Shown here piece after piece: positions 6,084 through 6,177 of a DNA stretch of 6,177 nt. The stretch spans positions 1 to 6,177 of the forward strand of contig JAEUSA010000133.1 of the NCBI GenBank assembly GCA_016788945.1, written 5' to 3'. This stretch comes from Leptospiraceae bacterium. Its GTDB lineage: Bacteria; Spirochaetota; Leptospiria; Turneriellales; Turneriellaceae. The notes under the pieces are model-generated. The model was not told the origin of the DNA, did not search any database, and saw nothing but the letters and a program-made list of their open reading frames with translations. Made by a program: the position numbers and the translations under genes. Each line of letters opens with the position of its first letter. The first letter of the stretch is position 1.

Positions 6084-6177
6084 TTAGTAGATCCAGCCTT
6101 TAATGCCCAAACCGAAAATATTCATCACTATGGCGGTGGCATAAAGAATGCCGACAAAGCGCATTTTCGACTTCAAT
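6084..6177 (-). CDS. C-terminal end of a membrane protein (5' end outside window)
   Basis: Leftward from the window edge one frame is open for 30 full codons and ends at TAA 6084-6086, directly touching the ATG of the next gene. The tail contains a short basic start (LKSKMR), then a hydrophobic stretch (FVGILYATAIVMNIFGLGI), and ends KGWIY. This looks like the last transmembrane helix of an integral membrane protein. Codons and orientation agree with the downstream genes, so it is probably the upstream member of the same operon. The ATGs inside the fragment have no convincing ribosome binding site. The family cannot be recognised from so short a piece. Confidence 0.5.
   Translation of the reverse strand, partial: LKSKMRFVGILYATAIVMNIFGLGIKGWIY

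Overview
The window looks like ordinary chromosomal sequence from a Gram-negative-type bacterium of roughly balanced base composition. The best clues are a family 9 glycosyltransferase (usually lipopolysaccharide or other surface-glycan synthesis) and a twin-motif DUF445 membrane protein. A spirochaete of the Leptospira/Turneriella kind would fit, but this is a low-confidence impression. I see no mobile element, CRISPR array, tRNA, rRNA, phage gene or integron.

Layout. The left 740 bases carry two rightward genes: the 3' end of an ankyrin-like gene that enters from outside the window, and a small protein of about 99 residues with no recognised family. Between them are about 200 bases without a gene. 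The remaining 5.4 kb is a leftward gene train. In order of transcription (right to left) it holds the last about 30 codons of a membrane protein, a 140-residue four-helix membrane protein, a concentrative nucleoside transporter (CNT family), a family 9 glycosyltransferase, anthranilate phosphoribosyltransferase (trpD) and a DUF445 membrane protein. The first five are packed with gaps of 0, 1, 34 and 8 bases, so they are probably one operon. The DUF445 gene follows after 93 bases that contain two inverted repeats. It ends only 8 bases from the convergent small gene.

How the genes relate. The products do not form an obvious single pathway: nucleoside uptake, glycan assembly, the second step of tryptophan synthesis and a membrane protein of unknown role. 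trpD stands apart from other trp genes here. The most informative detail is in the nucleoside transporter. By comparison from memory with the Vibrio cholerae CNT, it keeps the base-binding GQTE motif and the ribose-binding Glu. A Na+-site Ser is replaced by His inside a Cys-His-Cys run, and a ribose-contacting Asn is replaced by Ser. It also carries an extra hydrophobic segment near the N-terminus. No clearly new multi-gene system is visible.
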